Shown piece by piece: positions 1 through 7,627 of a stretch of DNA of 64,000 nt (the first letter of the stretch is position 1; every line of letters starts with the position of its first letter). This DNA comes from Chromobacterium haemolyticum (GTDB lineage: Bacteria > Pseudomonadota > Gammaproteobacteria > Burkholderiales > Chromobacteriaceae), in contig NZ_MUKU01000005.1 in the NCBI RefSeq assembly GCF_002081825.1, positions 154,307 through 218,306 of the forward strand, in the 5' to 3' direction. The notes beneath the pieces were generated by a model. That model was not told where the DNA came from. It was given only the letters and a program-made list of their open reading frames with translations, and made no database searches. The translations under genes were made by a program, and so were the position numbers.

Positions 1-648
1 ATGCCAATCCTGGATCACCCAGCGCTCGGATTCTCCATGCCGGTGGGTTGCAGGGCGGTGGGTGTGGCCGTGGATCAGCGTTGGCCAGTCGTGCTCGGCC
101 AGCAGCGCTTCGACGGCGTCGGCGGCGACGTCCGAAATCTCAGTCAGCCCGTTTTGCCGTTTGGCCATTTCGCTTTGCTGGCGCGCTTGGCGAGCGATCG
201 CGTGGCGCTCGGCCAGCGGCCGAGCCAGCATCGCCTGCTGCCACTGAGGGTTGCGGCTGACGGCCCGAAATTGCTGGTAGGCGGTGTCGCCGGTGCACAG
301 CGCGTCGCCGTGGCTGAGCAGGCAGCGACGGCCATGGGCTTCAATCAAGGTGGGATCGTTCAGCAGCCGCGCGCCGCTGCGTTGACAGAAGCCCTCGCCC
401 AGCAGGAAGTCGCGGTTGCCATGCATCACATACAGCGGCGTGATGGCGGCGAAGGCGCGCATCGCGGCCAGCGGCGTTTCCAGAAACGGCGAATCGTCGT
501 CGTCGCCCACCCAGTATTCGAACAGATCGCCCAGGATGTAGAGCGCGTCGATCCGGCCTTGCCAGGCTTGCAGCGTGTCCAAAAACAAGCGGTTCAGCGC
601 CGGTGTGTCGTCCGCCAGGTGCAGGTCGGAAATGAAGTGAATGGCCAT
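1..648 (-). CDS. lpxH: UDP-2,3-diacylglucosamine diphosphatase LpxH (C-terminus cut by window edge)
   Basis: Hydrolyses UDP-2,3-diacylglucosamine to lipid X and UMP in lipid A synthesis at the inner-membrane face. The reverse strand gives 216 codons with the calcineurin-like metallophosphatase motifs in order: SDLHL (D8, H10), GDLFEYWVGDD, HGNRDF, SHGDALCTGD and, near the edge, HGHTHRP. Family members are about 240 residues, so only about 25 C-terminal residues lie outside. The ATG at 648 begins directly with the first metal motif (MAIHFISDLHL), as in the family, although no strong ribosome binding site precedes it. It follows ppiA and ppiB on the same strand, an arrangement common in beta- and gammaproteobacteria. 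The long open frame on the plus strand here is a shadow. Confidence 0.95.
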   Translation of the reverse strand, partial: MAIHFISDLHLADDTPALNRLFLDTLQAWQGRIDALYILGDLFEYWVGDDDDSPFLETPLAAMRAFAAITPLYVMHGNRDFLLGEGFCQRSGARLLNDPTLIEAHGRRCLLSHGDALCTGDTAYQQFRAVSRNPQWQQAMLARPLAERHAIARQARQQSEMAKRQNGLTEISDVAADAVEALLAEHDWPTLIHGHTHRPATHRHGESERWVIQDWH

Positions 649-668
649 GTCGCGTGCGGATGAGTTGA

Positions 669-714
669 AGCCCGGCCGGGCGGCCGGGCTGGGAGCGCCG
701 CGCGTTGCGCGGCG
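669..714. other. two adjacent GC-rich hairpins between ppiB and lpxH
   Basis: A perfect 9-bp stem AGCCCGGCC/GGCCGGGCT with a 4-nt loop (669-690) sits next to a perfect 8-bp stem CGCCGCGC/GCGCGGCG with a 3-nt loop (696-714). Neither is followed by a T-run on either strand. They could be mRNA-stabilising or attenuating hairpins in the ppiB-lpxH transcript rather than an intrinsic terminator. Confidence 0.5.
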
Positions 715-722
715 TCTGCGAA

Positions 723-1214
723 TCAAATGATTTCGGCTTTCTCGATCACCACGGCTTCGGCCGGCACGTCCTGATGCGGGCCGCTGCGACCGGTGCGCAC
801 AGCCTTGATGCTGTCCACCACGTCCTGGCCTTCCACAACCTGGCCAAACACGGCGTAGCCCCAGCCTTGGGCGCTTTCCGATTTGAAATCCAGGAAGTCG
901 TTGTCGGACACGTTAATGAAGAACTGGGCGGATGCCGAGTGCGGGTCCATGGTGCGGGCCATGGCCACGGTGTAGGTCTTGTTGGACAGGCCGTTGTTGG
1001 CCTCGTTCTCGATCGGCGCGTTGGTCGGCTTTTGCGACATGTCGGCGGTGAAGCCGCCGCCCTGGATCATGAAGCCGTTGATCACGCGGTGGAAGATGGT
1101 GCCGTCGTAATGGCCGCTCTTTACGTACTCTTCAAAGTTGGCGGCGGTTTTCGGGGCTTTGTCGGCGAACAGTTCCAGTACGATGGCGCCGAAGTTGGTG
1201 GTCAGTTTGATCAT
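723..1214 (-). CDS. ppiB: peptidyl-prolyl cis-trans isomerase B (cytoplasmic cyclophilin)
   Basis: A 163-residue cyclophilin without signal peptide, starting MIKLTTNFG. It has the single-domain cyclophilin signature ([15 protein letters not shown], then [16 protein letters not shown] and the Trp/Tyr-containing [16 protein letters not shown]). It catalyses cis-trans isomerisation of X-Pro bonds during protein folding. Its length is that of E. coli PpiB. It lies 66 bp downstream of a periplasmic paralogue; the two proteins are clearly related along their whole length, so this is a tandem duplication with one copy retargeted by a signal peptide. Confidence 0.96.
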   Translation of the reverse strand: MIKLTTNFGAIVLELFADKAPKTAANFEEYVKSGHYDGTIFHRVINGFMIQGGGFTADMSQKPTNAPIENEANNGLSNKTYTVAMARTMDPHSASAQFFINVSDNDFLDFKSESAQGWGYAVFGQVVEGQDVVDSIKAVRTGRSGPHQDVPAEAVVIEKAEII

Positions 1215-1232
1215 GGTGTTTCCTTGATGACG

Positions 1233-1255
1233 GGCAGGCCGGTTAGCGGCCTGCC
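1233..1255. other. hairpin between ppiA and ppiB
   Basis: A perfect 9-bp stem GGCAGGCCG/CGGCCTGCC with loop GTTAG. It has no T-run, so it may be a processing or attenuation element between the two cyclophilin genes. Read-through into ppiB is likely. Confidence 0.45.
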
Positions 1256-1280
1256 GGTATGAAAGAGGTTGCGGAAAAGC

Positions 1281-1853
1281 TTAAGGCTTGATGGTGACTT
1301 TCTGAATCACAATAGGCTCGAACGGCACGTCGCTCATGCCGTTCATGCTGCCGGTGCGGGTCTTGGCGATGCGGTTGACCACGTCCATGCCGCGGGTCAC
1401 CTTGCCGAACACGGCATAGCCGGCGCCTTGGGGCGTCGGGGATTTGTAGTCGAGAAAGTCGTTGTTGGCCACGTTGATGAAGAACTGGGCGGTGGCGGAA
1501 TTCGGGTCCGCGGTGCGGGCCATGGCGATGGTGCCAATGCCGTTCTTCAGGCCGTTGTTGGCCTCGTTGGCGATGGCGGCGCGGGTGGGTTTTTGATTCA
1601 GCTTGGTGTCGAAGCCGCCGCCCTGGATCATGAAGCCGTCAATCACGCGGTGGAACACGGTGCCGTTGTAGTGGCCGGCCTTGGCGTAGGCGACGAAGTT
1701 TTCCACGGTCTTGGGCGCTTTGGCCGAGTCCAGCGCAATCTCGATATTGCCCTTGTTCGTGATCATTTCCACTGTCGGCGAGGCCAGGGCCACGGCGGGC
1801 AGCGCGCTCAACGCCAGCATGCTCAGCATTCGTTTCATGGTTGCTTTATTCAA
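1281..1853 (-). CDS. ppiA: periplasmic peptidyl-prolyl cis-trans isomerase A (cyclophilin)
   Basis: A 190-residue cyclophilin with an N-terminal Sec signal peptide (positive start MNKATMKR, hydrophobic [13 protein letters not shown], cleavage near ALA-SP at about residue 25). The catalytic cyclophilin core follows with [31 protein letters not shown] and [15 protein letters not shown]. It isomerises prolyl bonds in exported proteins in the periplasm. The ATG at 1853 is preceded by an A-rich leader; an internal Met at residue 6 would also keep the signal peptide intact. It is the first gene of ppiA-ppiB-lpxH. Confidence 0.94.
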   Translation of the reverse strand: MNKATMKRMLSMLALSALPAVALASPTVEMITNKGNIEIALDSAKAPKTVENFVAYAKAGHYNGTVFHRVIDGFMIQGGGFDTKLNQKPTRAAIANEANNGLKNGIGTIAMARTADPNSATAQFFINVANNDFLDYKSPTPQGAGYAVFGKVTRGMDVVNRIAKTRTGSMNGMSDVPFEPIVIQKVTIKP

Positions 1854-2083
1854 CAGGGTTATGAGGAGCCGCCAATATTAGCACAGCCTTTTGATTCAGC
1901 GCATGGCGCGGTCTGCTTATGCTTTTTGCGTGTTGTGGTCTTCTTGTTTTTTTAAAAAATAGTATTTAGACTCCACTCCCTAAAAATTGTGTGATCGCTA
2001 TCTATTTAAATAGCATAACTTCCGCGCGCAAGCGCGGTTTCCATAACAAAGGCGGCAGCCGCCGCCGGGGTAGATATAAAAAA
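1854..2083. promoter_or_regulatory. divergent promoter region with AT palindrome and GCAA-tetraloop hairpin
   Basis: This 230-bp gap separates divergent ppiA and the FadL-like gene and is much more AT-rich than its surroundings (T/A runs at 1940-1990). It holds a perfect 12-bp palindrome CTATTTAAATAG at 2002-2013. A 6-bp stem CCGCGC/GCGCGG closed by a GNRA-type GCAA loop follows at 2022-2037, 47 nt before the porin start. The palindrome could be an operator, for example for a fatty-acid or stress regulator. The hairpin would lie in the 5' leader of the porin mRNA. No regulator can be named. Confidence 0.4.
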
Positions 2084-3385
2084 ATGAAAGCATTCGCACC
2101 TTCCTCCGTTCGCATTATTCCCGCGCTGGTGGCCGGCCTTCTGGCGGCCGCGCCGCTGGCTCACGCAGCCGGTTTCCAATTGTCCGAGCAGAGCGTGACA
2201 GGCTTGGGCCGCGCCCACGCCGGCGCCGGCATGGTGGGCGACGACTTGTCCGCCGTATTCTACAACCCGGCCGGCATGACTCTGCTTGAAGGCACACAGG
2301 TGCAAGGCGGTTTCACTTACGCTGAAATCGACGCGCCGTTTGAAGGCAAGGGCGGCTTCCCGGCCGCGCGCCAAGGCAGCGACAACGGCCGCGCCAAGGC
2401 CGAGGTGATCCCCAACGCTTATCTGGTGCATCAGTTGAACGACCGCGTCCGCCTGGGCCTGGGCATCACCGTGCCCTTCGGTCTTGGCGCCAGCTATGGC
2501 GATAACTGGGTGGGCCGCAACCACGGCATTTCCAGTTCCATCATGACCGTGGACTTCAACCCGTCCTTTGCTTACAAACTGGACGACAAGTGGAGCTTCG
2601 GCGCCGGCGTGTCGGCTCAATACGCCAAGGCCGATCTGAAGCAGGGCGCGTTCTTCCAGGGTGCCACCGGCGAGATCGACGCCGACAGCTGGGCCTACGG
2701 TTACAACCTGGGCTTGATGTACGCGTTCAATCAGGACAACCGCGTTGGTCTGTCCTATCGCTCCAAGCTGAACCACAAGGCGCGCGGCGATTACAAAGCC
2801 AGTGGCTTCAACCAAGCCTCGCTGCCGGGTACTTCGATCCCGTTGCCGCAAAAGTTCCACATTGACGGCACCTACGCAGGCGGCGCCGACGTCACCACGC
2901 CGGAATCGCTGCTGCTGTCCGGCTTCAGCCGTCTGAACAGCAAATGGGCCTTGAGCGCCACCGCGCGCTGGACCAACTGGAGCCGCTTCGACCAACTGGT
3001 TATCAAGGGCAACCCGATAGCTGAGACCGTTATCGACAACCACTGGAAAGCCAGCTGGCTGTTCTCGGTGGGCGCCGACTACACCTTCAACGAGCAACTG
3101 ACGCTGCGCAGCGGCGTGGGTTATGAAACCAGCCCGGTGCGCGACGCCAGCTATCGCAACCCGCTGATTCCGGACACCGACCGCGTCTGGCTGAGCCTGG
3201 GCGCCAGCTATAAGGCCAGCAAGCAGCTGACCGTAGACGCCGGCTACACCTATCTGATGGGCGTGGGCGACCGCGACATCAACCATACCGCCGCGAGCCC
3301 GTTGGGCAACGGCGACACGCTGCAAGGCTCTTACAGCTCCATCCGCGGCCACCTGCTGGGCGTGCAGATGCAGTACAAGTTCTAA
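2084..3385 (+). CDS. FadL-type outer membrane transporter (OMPP1/TodX family)
   Basis: A 433-residue outer-membrane beta-barrel. A signal peptide ends at AHA-AGF, and the mature N-terminus AGFQLSEQSVTGLGRAHAG is the hallmark N-terminal hatch of FadL/TodX proteins. The family NPA box (YNPAGMTLL) follows. The C-terminus ends GVQMQYKF with the terminal Phe used for BAM insertion. The family moves long-chain fatty acids or hydrophobic aromatics across the outer membrane; the substrate is unknown here. An in-frame upstream start at 1991 would put 31 charged residues before the signal peptide, so ATG 2084 is chosen. A strong terminator follows, so it is monocistronic. Confidence 0.93.
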   Translation: MKAFAPSSVRIIPALVAGLLAAAPLAHAAGFQLSEQSVTGLGRAHAGAGMVGDDLSAVFYNPAGMTLLEGTQVQGGFTYAEIDAPFEGKGGFPAARQGSDNGRAKAEVIPNAYLVHQLNDRVRLGLGITVPFGLGASYGDNWVGRNHGISSSIMTVDFNPSFAYKLDDKWSFGAGVSAQYAKADLKQGAFFQGATGEIDADSWAYGYNLGLMYAFNQDNRVGLSYRSKLNHKARGDYKASGFNQASLPGTSIPLPQKFHIDGTYAGGADVTTPESLLLSGFSRLNSKWALSATARWTNWSRFDQLVIKGNPIAETVIDNHWKASWLFSVGADYTFNEQLTLRSGVGYETSPVRDASYRNPLIPDTDRVWLSLGASYKASKQLTVDAGYTYLMGVGDRDINHTAASPLGNGDTLQGSYSSIRGHLLGVQMQYKF

Positions 3386-3408
3386 TCCAAGAAAGCATGA
3401 CTTTCCCG

Positions 3409-3439
3409 CCGCCGCCGGCTTCGCCCGCGGCGGTTTTTT
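3409..3439 (+). terminator. intrinsic terminator of the FadL-like gene
   Basis: A GC stem CCGCCGC-C-GGC / GCC-C-GCGGCGG with one C:C mismatch and loop TTC is followed by six T residues (3434-3439), 24 nt after the stop codon. Confidence 0.88.
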
Positions 3440-3511
3440 CATGCACGGGGGTGCGGTTTGCCCAACGGCAGGCTAGAGTAGGGCGCTGTGCTTCATGGAG
3501 CGTCTCTCCTC

Positions 3512-5278
3512 ATGTCCGTTGCATCTTCCCCATGGCTGCGGCTGAGCCCGCTGGCCGGCTTGCTGCCCTATCTGCGTCCGTACCGGCTGCGCGCCTGGTT
3601 GGCCCTGCTGGCCCTGATCGTGGCCGCCGCCGCCACCTTGCTGCTGCCGGTGGCTTTTCGCTTCCTGATCGACCACGGCTTCAGCCAGCGCGCGGCGGCG
3701 GATATCAACCGCTATTTCCTCGGCCTGTTTGGCGTGGCGACGGTGTTGGCGCTGGCCACCGCGCTGCGCTTTTATTGCGTGTCCTGGCTGGGCGAGCGCG
3801 TCACCGCCGACATCCGTCGAGCGGTGTACCAACATGTGATCCGGGTTAGCCCGGAATACTTTGAAGTCACCCAGACAGGCGAAGTGCTGTCCCGGCTGAC
3901 CACCGACACCACTCTGGTGCAGACGGTGATCGGCACCAGCCTGTCCATGGGCCTGCGCAACGCCTTGCTGATGTTGGGCGGCCTGGCCATGTTGATGGCC
4001 ACCAGCCCCAGCCTGACCGCTTACATCCTGGTGACGCTCTTGCTGGTGGTCTTGCCCATCGTGGTCTTCGGGCGCAGGGTGCGGACCTTGTCCCGCTCCA
4101 GTCAGGACCGCATCGCGGATTCCAGCGCCATCGCCGGCGAAACCCTGAATGCGATTCCGACGGTGCAGGCTTTCAATCAGCAGGCGCGGGAAAGCCGGCG
4201 CTTCGGGGAATCGGTGGAAACCAGTTTCGACGCCGCGCTGGCGCGGATCCGCGCCCGCTCCTGGCTGACCGTGGCGGTGATTCTCCTGATCTTCGGCGCC
4301 ATTGTTTTCGTTCTATGGCTGGGCGCGCACGCGGTGCTGGAGGGCACGATGAGCGCCGGCCAGCTGGGGCAATTCATCTTGTACGCGGTGGTCACCGCCG
4401 GCGCCATCGGCGCGCTGGCGGAAGTGTGGGGGGATGTGCAGCGGGCGGCTGGCGCCACCGAGCGGCTGATGGAATTGTTGTCCCTGCGTTCGCCGGTGAC
4501 GGAGCCGGCCGCGCCGCGGGCTCTGCCGCCCGGGCCCGCCGGCCTGGAGCTGCGCGATGTCGATTTCGCCTACCCGTCCCGCCCTGGTCAGCCTTCGCTC
4601 AGCGGCGTCCGGCTTAGCGTGCGCCCCGGCGAGCATGTGGCGCTGGTGGGCCCGTCCGGCGCGGGCAAGTCCACCTTGTTTCAGCTCTTGCTGCGGTTTT
4701 ACGATCCTCAGCAGGGACAGGTATTGCTGGGTGGCGTGGATGTGCGCGAACTGTCGTTTGCCGATTTGCGCGGTCATGTGGGCGTGGTATTGCAGGATTC
4801 GGTGATTTTCGGCGCCAGCGCCTTGGAGAACATCCGCTACGGCAAACCGGAGGCCAGCGATGAGGAAGTGCGGGCCGCGGCCCGCGCCGCCGCCGCGGAC
4901 GGCTTCATCGAAAAGCTGCCGCAGGGCTACGATACGTATCTGGGCGAGCGCGGCGTGCGTTTGTCCGGCGGCCAACGCCAGCGCATCGCCATCGCCCGCG
5001 CCATTCTGAAGAATCCGCCTTTGTTGCTGCTGGACGAAGCCACCAGCGCCTTGGACGCTGAATCGGAACAATTGGTGCAACAGGCACTGGAACGGGCCGC
5101 GCAAAATCGCACCACCCTGGTGATCGCTCACCGGCTGGCTACGGTCAAACAGGCGGACCGCATCGTGGTGCTGGACCAGGGCCGCATCGTGGCGGAGGGC
5201 AACCATCAGAGCCTGTTGGCCGGCTCGCCCTTGTACGCGCGGCTGGCGGCTTTGCAGTTCGCCGACGGCGGCGCTTGA
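3512..5278 (+). CDS. MsbA/LmrA-like ABC exporter (fused permease and ATPase)
   Basis: A 588-residue half-transporter of the ABCB/MsbA type: six hydrophobic segments over residues about 20-310, then a nucleotide-binding domain with Walker A GPSGAGKST, Q-loop, signature LSGGQRQRIAIARAIL, Walker B LLLLDEATSALD and H-loop IAHRLATVKQ. It works as a homodimer exporting lipids, drugs or peptides; similar proteins are annotated as lipid A export ATPase or multidrug exporter, and the substrate cannot be read from sequence. ATG 3512 with upstream GGAG is preferred over an in-frame GTG at 3488. Its TGA stop runs straight into a fragment of the 145-bp repeat family. Confidence 0.92.
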   Translation: MSVASSPWLRLSPLAGLLPYLRPYRLRAWLALLALIVAAAATLLLPVAFRFLIDHGFSQRAAADINRYFLGLFGVATVLALATALRFYCVSWLGERVTADIRRAVYQHVIRVSPEYFEVTQTGEVLSRLTTDTTLVQTVIGTSLSMGLRNALLMLGGLAMLMATSPSLTAYILVTLLLVVLPIVVFGRRVRTLSRSSQDRIADSSAIAGETLNAIPTVQAFNQQARESRRFGESVETSFDAALARIRARSWLTVAVILLIFGAIVFVLWLGAHAVLEGTMSAGQLGQFILYAVVTAGAIGALAEVWGDVQRAAGATERLMELLSLRSPVTEPAAPRALPPGPAGLELRDVDFAYPSRPGQPSLSGVRLSVRPGEHVALVGPSGAGKSTLFQLLLRFYDPQQGQVLLGGVDVRELSFADLRGHVGVVLQDSVIFGASALENIRYGKPEASDEEVRAAARAAAADGFIEKLPQGYDTYLGERGVRLSGGQRQRIAIARAILKNPPLLLLDEATSALDAESEQLVQQALERAAQNRTTLVIAHRLATVKQADRIVVLDQGRIVAEGNHQSLLAGSPLYARLAALQFADGGA

Positions 5279-5330
5279 GAGTCTGTTTGATGCCTGCCGC
5301 GTTTGATGGAAGGCCGTACGGCGAGTATGG
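5279..5330 (+). repeat. 5' fragment of the 145-bp repeat, fused to the ABC exporter stop codon
   Basis: These 52 bp align without gaps to the first 52 bp of the complete copy at 58987-59038 (GAGTCTGTTT versus GAGCCTGTTT, then CTGCCGCG versus CTGCTGCG, ending GGCGAGTA versus GGTGAGTA). The fragment begins on the base after the exporter TGA and is directly followed by a full copy, so it looks like an older copy truncated by a later insertion. Confidence 0.7.
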
Positions 5331-5475
5331 AGAACCTATTCAAAGCCTGCTGCGTTTCGTGGAGCGTTGCACGGTGAGTACAAGCTCAAAATGCTCATGT
5401 ACCCCTTGTACACTCCGCTTTTTCGCTCGTTTTCGCCTTGTCTCGCTCTTGCTCGCAGGAGCGTAAACACGTTCT
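5331..5475 (+). repeat. 145-bp inverted-terminal-repeat element, copy A
   Basis: Full-length member of a family also found at 30935-31079 (opposite orientation) and 58986-59130; all three are 145 bp. The left end AGAACCTATTCAAAGCCTGC and right end GCGTAAACACGTTCT are degenerate versions of the terminal inverted repeat AGAACCTGTTTACGATCT. Shared internal blocks include GTGGAGCGTT, CACGGTGAGTAC, ATGCTCATGTAC, TACACTCCGCTTT and TTTTCGCCTTGTCTCGCT. It encodes nothing and resembles a MITE. Confidence 0.85.
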
Positions 5476-5587
5476 AAAGCCGCTGATGCGCCCAGATGGT
5501 GGAAGGTGGCCGAGTTTGCGCTAGCGGGCATCGAGGCGGGCGGTGGTACACTGCCGGCCTCGCAACTGAATCAAAAGGATGGCTATT

Positions 5588-6250
5588 GTGTCTGCCCACA
5601 CTCCGGAAGCCCAAACCGCCCTGAACCCTACGCCGCTGCTGGCGCAAATATTGGCTGCTCACGGCTTGCCTTGTCAGGAAGCTAAGGGCTGGTTGTTGCC
5701 GCACGGCCAGTTGCCGGCTATCGGCGCTCATTGGACGCCGGGGGAGAACAATGGCCGGTTGGATGTCCACGTGCTGTTGGACAACGATATCCGCATGATG
5801 GAAAGCTTCGCGGGTCTGGGCGCTGGACAGGAAGGGCTGAACGACGCCCTGGAAAACTTCAGCGCCAACGTGCTGCATGTGCTGTTGGCCGGCCTATGGG
5901 GCATCGCCGACGAGGCCCAGGTCACTGAACGACGCTGGGAAATCGCCGGCCGAGAATATATGGCCTACATTGGCAACTTCGGTTTGCGCGGCGCCGCCGA
6001 GCGGCTGGAGCAGTCTTTGTTCGAGGCGCTGTTCCGCCAGGCAGCCACCGCGCTGCGAGCGGAAACGCTGGGGGGCGACGCGCATTGGTCCCGGCTGTTC
6101 TTCTGCAATCTGAACGGCGAGTTCGTCTCCGAGGCGCTGTTGGACAATCAGCGCTGGGAAGCGGGCCTGAGTCTACTGGACGCGCTGCCGTGGCCGACGG
6201 CCCAGGGCTATTACAGTTTGCGCCACTTTATGCTGCTGCGCGCGGTGTGA
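5588..6250 (+). CDS. uncharacterised cytoplasmic protein (possibly DUF6348-like)
   Basis: A soluble protein of about 220 residues with no signal peptide or membrane segment. Notable stretches are VLLDNDIRMMESFAGLG and a hydrophobic helix VLHVLLAGLWGIAD. I believe it belongs to an uncharacterised immunity/effector-associated DUF (DUF6348), but that is from memory of the motif only. GTG 5588 is preferred because AAGGA at 5575-5579 overlaps the ATG at 5579 and is correctly spaced for the GTG; ATG 5579 (MAIVSAHTPE) is the alternative. It converges with dctD, with only 33 bp between stops. No function can be assigned. Confidence 0.7.
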   Translation: MSAHTPEAQTALNPTPLLAQILAAHGLPCQEAKGWLLPHGQLPAIGAHWTPGENNGRLDVHVLLDNDIRMMESFAGLGAGQEGLNDALENFSANVLHVLLAGLWGIADEAQVTERRWEIAGREYMAYIGNFGLRGAAERLEQSLFEALFRQAATALRAETLGGDAHWSRLFFCNLNGEFVSEALLDNQRWEAGLSLLDALPWPTAQGYYSLRHFMLLRAV

Positions 6251-6266
6251 GGCGGTTGTGGAGTGC

Positions 6267-6284
6267 AGATCGTGAACACGTTCT
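6267..6284 (-). repeat. terminal fragment of the 145-bp repeat at the dctD stop codon
   Basis: On the minus strand AGAACGTGTTCACGATCT matches the terminal inverted repeat AGAACCTGTTTACGATCT at 16 of 18 positions. Its first base is shared with the dctD TGA stop (6284-6286), so the gene ends exactly where the repeat begins. Only the end of the element survives. Confidence 0.65.
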
Positions 6285-7627
6285 CAGGCGCGGTAGCCAT
6301 CCGGGTCTATGCCGTGCTTGGCGAACTTGTTGTACAGCGTCTTGCGTGGAATGCCCAGCAGTTCGGCCGCCTGCATCACTTGGCCCTGGGTGCGCAGCAG
6401 CGCCTGTTCGATCAATTGTTTCTCGTAGGCGTCCACCCTCGCGTCCAGCGCGCTGGGCGCGTAGGCCGCCGGTTCGCCGCCGTCCGGCGCCACGCCCAGC
6501 ACATAGCGTTCCGCCGCGTTGCGCAGCTCGCGCACATTGCCCGGCCACGTCTGCGCCTGCAGGCGTCCCAATAAGGCTGGCGGCGTGTCCGGCGCCGGCC
6601 GGTTGAAGCGCGCCGCCGCTTGTTCCACAAACCACTGGAACAGGTCCGGAATGTCCTCGCGCCGCTCACGCAGCGGCGGCAGCCGCAGCGACACCACGTT
6701 GAGCCGGTAGTAAAGGTCTTCGCGGAAGCGCCGTTCCCGGCTGGCCAGGGCCAGATCGTCCTTGGTGGCGGCCACCACCCGGCAGTCCACCGGGATCAGG
6801 CTGTTGGAGCCCAGCCTTTCCACCACACGCTGTTGCAGCACCCGCAAGAGTTTCGCTTGCAGGGCCAGCGGCATGCCTTCGATTTCGTCGAGGAAGAGGG
6901 TGCCGCCGCTGGCGTACTCTATCTTGCCGATGCGGCGCTTGAGCGCGCCGGTGAAGGCCCCGGCCTCGTGGCCGAAAATCTCGCTCTCGAAAATGGATTC
7001 CGGCAGGCCGGCGCAGTTCAGCGGCACGAAATGACGCTCGCGGCGACGGCTCCAGGCGTGCAGCGCCTGCGCCACCATTTCTTTGCCGGTGCCGGTTTCG
7101 CCGTGAATCAGCACATCGGCGTCGGTGTCGGCGATATTGGCCAGCGTTTCGCGCAGCGCCTGCATTGCCGGGCTGCGGCCTATCAACACCGGGCCGTTGC
7201 TGCGCGCCAGGCTGGCGCGCAGTTCGCGGTTTTCCAGCGTTAGCCGGCGTTTGTCCAGCGCGCGCTGTACTGTTTCGGTCAAGCGGCCCGGCGCATAGGG
7301 CTTCTCGATGAAGTCGTAGGCGCCGGCGCGGGTGGCCGACACCGCCATTGCGATGTCGCCGTGGCCGGTGACCAGGATGACCGGCAGTTCCCGGTCCAGG
7401 CTCAGCGCCTGCTCCATCAGTTCCAGGCCGCTGAGTCCCGGCAGGCGGACATCGCTGAGCAGCACCGCGCGCTCGTCCCGCCTTAGCGCGGCCAGCGCGC
7501 TTTCGGCATCGGCGAAGGATTGCACCGGCAGGCCGGCCAGCTCCAGCGATTGCAGCGTGGCCATGCGCACGGCCGGGTCGTCTTCAACATAAATCACGCC
7601 CACGGGGGCGCTGAGGGTGGGCGTCAT
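6284..7627 (-). CDS. dctD: DctD-type sigma-54-dependent response regulator
   Basis: A 447-residue NtrC-family activator: receiver domain (residues about 10-125, phospho-acceptor D59 in LLSDVRLPG), AAA+ domain with Walker A GETGTGKE, the sigma-54 contact loop GAFTGA, Walker B LFLDEIEG, and a C-terminal Fis-type helix-turn-helix (GQVMQAAELLGIPRKTLYNK). With the sensor next to it, it would activate sigma-54 promoters for C4-dicarboxylate or related transport. ATG 7627 overlaps the sensor stop codon by 4 bp (ATGA), so the two are translationally coupled; an upstream alternative start at 7642 lies inside dctB. No dctA/dctPQM genes are in the window. Confidence 0.9.
   Translation of the reverse strand: MTPTLSAPVGVIYVEDDPAVRMATLQSLELAGLPVQSFADAESALAALRRDERAVLLSDVRLPGLSGLELMEQALSLDRELPVILVTGHGDIAMAVSATRAGAYDFIEKPYAPGRLTETVQRALDKRRLTLENRELRASLARSNGPVLIGRSPAMQALRETLANIADTDADVLIHGETGTGKEMVAQALHAWSRRRERHFVPLNCAGLPESIFESEIFGHEAGAFTGALKRRIGKIEYASGGTLFLDEIEGMPLALQAKLLRVLQQRVVERLGSNSLIPVDCRVVAATKDDLALASRERRFREDLYYRLNVVSLRLPPLRERREDIPDLFQWFVEQAAARFNRPAPDTPPALLGRLQAQTWPGNVRELRNAAERYVLGVAPDGGEPAAYAPSALDARVDAYEKQLIEQALLRTQGQVMQAAELLGIPRKTLYNKFAKHGIDPDGYRA

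Noticed and set aside
1..663. 220-codon open frame on the plus strand opposite lpxH
   Set aside because: It has no family features; the reverse strand encodes a full set of LpxH metal motifs, so this is a high-GC shadow.
5331..5475. Interpretation of the 145-bp repeat as a Neisseria Correia element
   Set aside because: The length is similar, but the terminal repeat AGAACCTGTTTACGATCT does not match the Correia ends as I know them.
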